A DNA stretch of 14,035 nt, taken from SM1-46 sp002451215. GTDB lineage: Bacteria > Pseudomonadota > Gammaproteobacteria > Acidiferrobacterales > Sulfurifustaceae. Below the pieces are notes generated by a model. The model was not told the DNA's origin, searched no databases, and worked only from the letters and a program-made list of their open reading frames with translations. Location: contig DKBM01000037.1 in the NCBI GenBank assembly GCA_002451215.1, positions 1 through 14,035 of the forward strand, given 5' to 3'. Each line of letters opens with the position of its first letter. Position 1 is the first letter of the stretch. The position numbers were made by a program, and so were the translations under genes. Shown piece by piece: positions 13,903-14,035 of the stretch.

Positions 13903-13926
13903 GCGGCGTTCCCAGGCTGGCGCCGC
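13903..13926 (+). terminator. GC-rich hairpin downstream of hemN (possible terminator)
   Basis: GCGGCG and CGCCGC form a six-pair stem around a twelve-base loop that can itself pair CCAG with CTGG. It lies 22 bp after the hemN stop. There is no T-run, so it would be at best a weak intrinsic or a factor-assisted terminator. The 100 bases after it, to the window edge, hold no gene that I recognise. Confidence 0.3.
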
Positions 13927-14035
13927 TGCCGTACGCGCCCTTGTATCTCCGATGTCAGGCAAGAGACGGGAGGGGTTTCTACAGCTTCCTGTCTGAAGCA
14001 CCTGCTCGTGGACTATCTCAGGATCGACGGTACGT

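Noticed and set aside
13874..14035. Minus-strand frame open from the right edge to 13874
   Set aside because: It overlaps the hemN stop, shows no recognisable protein similarity and is short enough to be open by chance in GC-rich DNA.

Overview
The window is GC-rich and densely packed, with short spacers, many overlapping stop/start codons and no RNA genes, insertion sequences or CRISPR arrays that I could see. The gene content (HemN, YajD, ChaB, a DsrC/TusE-like protein, a NodI/NodJ-type exporter, a DSBA-like lipoprotein and small c-type cytochromes) points to a gammaproteobacterium or a close relative. The DsrC-like protein and the periplasmic cytochromes lean towards a sulfur-oxidising or facultatively anaerobic lifestyle. 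This taxonomic reading is inference from protein families recalled from memory. Three 'nn' pairs (1518, 3928, 13666) each break a reading frame. They are unsized assembly gaps that hide coding sequence, not real frameshifts.

Left part, minus strand. A chain runs from 4189 down to 180: a protein with a degenerate GGDEF domain (gapped), a LemA lipoprotein, a TPM-domain protein with a glycine-rich tail, a second short TPM-domain protein (gapped) and an inositol-monophosphatase-family enzyme. LemA-TPM-TPM is a familiar cell-envelope trio. Upstream of it, 6223 to 4297 carries an ABC-2 exporter (ATPase then permease, NodI/NodJ type) translationally coupled through TGATG overlaps to a ChaB-family protein.

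Middle part. A plus-strand DSBA-like thioredoxin-fold lipoprotein converges on a minus-strand glutamine-dependent amidotransferase of the asparagine synthetase family. The amidotransferase most resembles the one that makes the osmolyte N-acetylglutaminylglutamine amide. Divergent from it is a YajD-type HNH protein.

Right part, 9361-13880, looks like an oxygen- or redox-responsive block. It contains a DsrC-like protein with both redox cysteines, a membrane-anchored C-terminal-heme cytochrome, a TatD-associated-type radical SAM protein, a diheme cytochrome c fused to DUF302 and coupled to a second DUF302 protein, and hemN (gapped). Three intergenic FNR/ANR-type boxes, all variants of one asymmetric motif (TTGAC-N4-ATCAA), sit before the anchored cytochrome, the radical SAM gene and the cytochrome-DUF302/hemN divergon. 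Two of them have a -10-like hexamer at the spacing expected for a class II FNR promoter. The block is therefore probably one FNR-type regulon, and this is the most interesting feature of the window.
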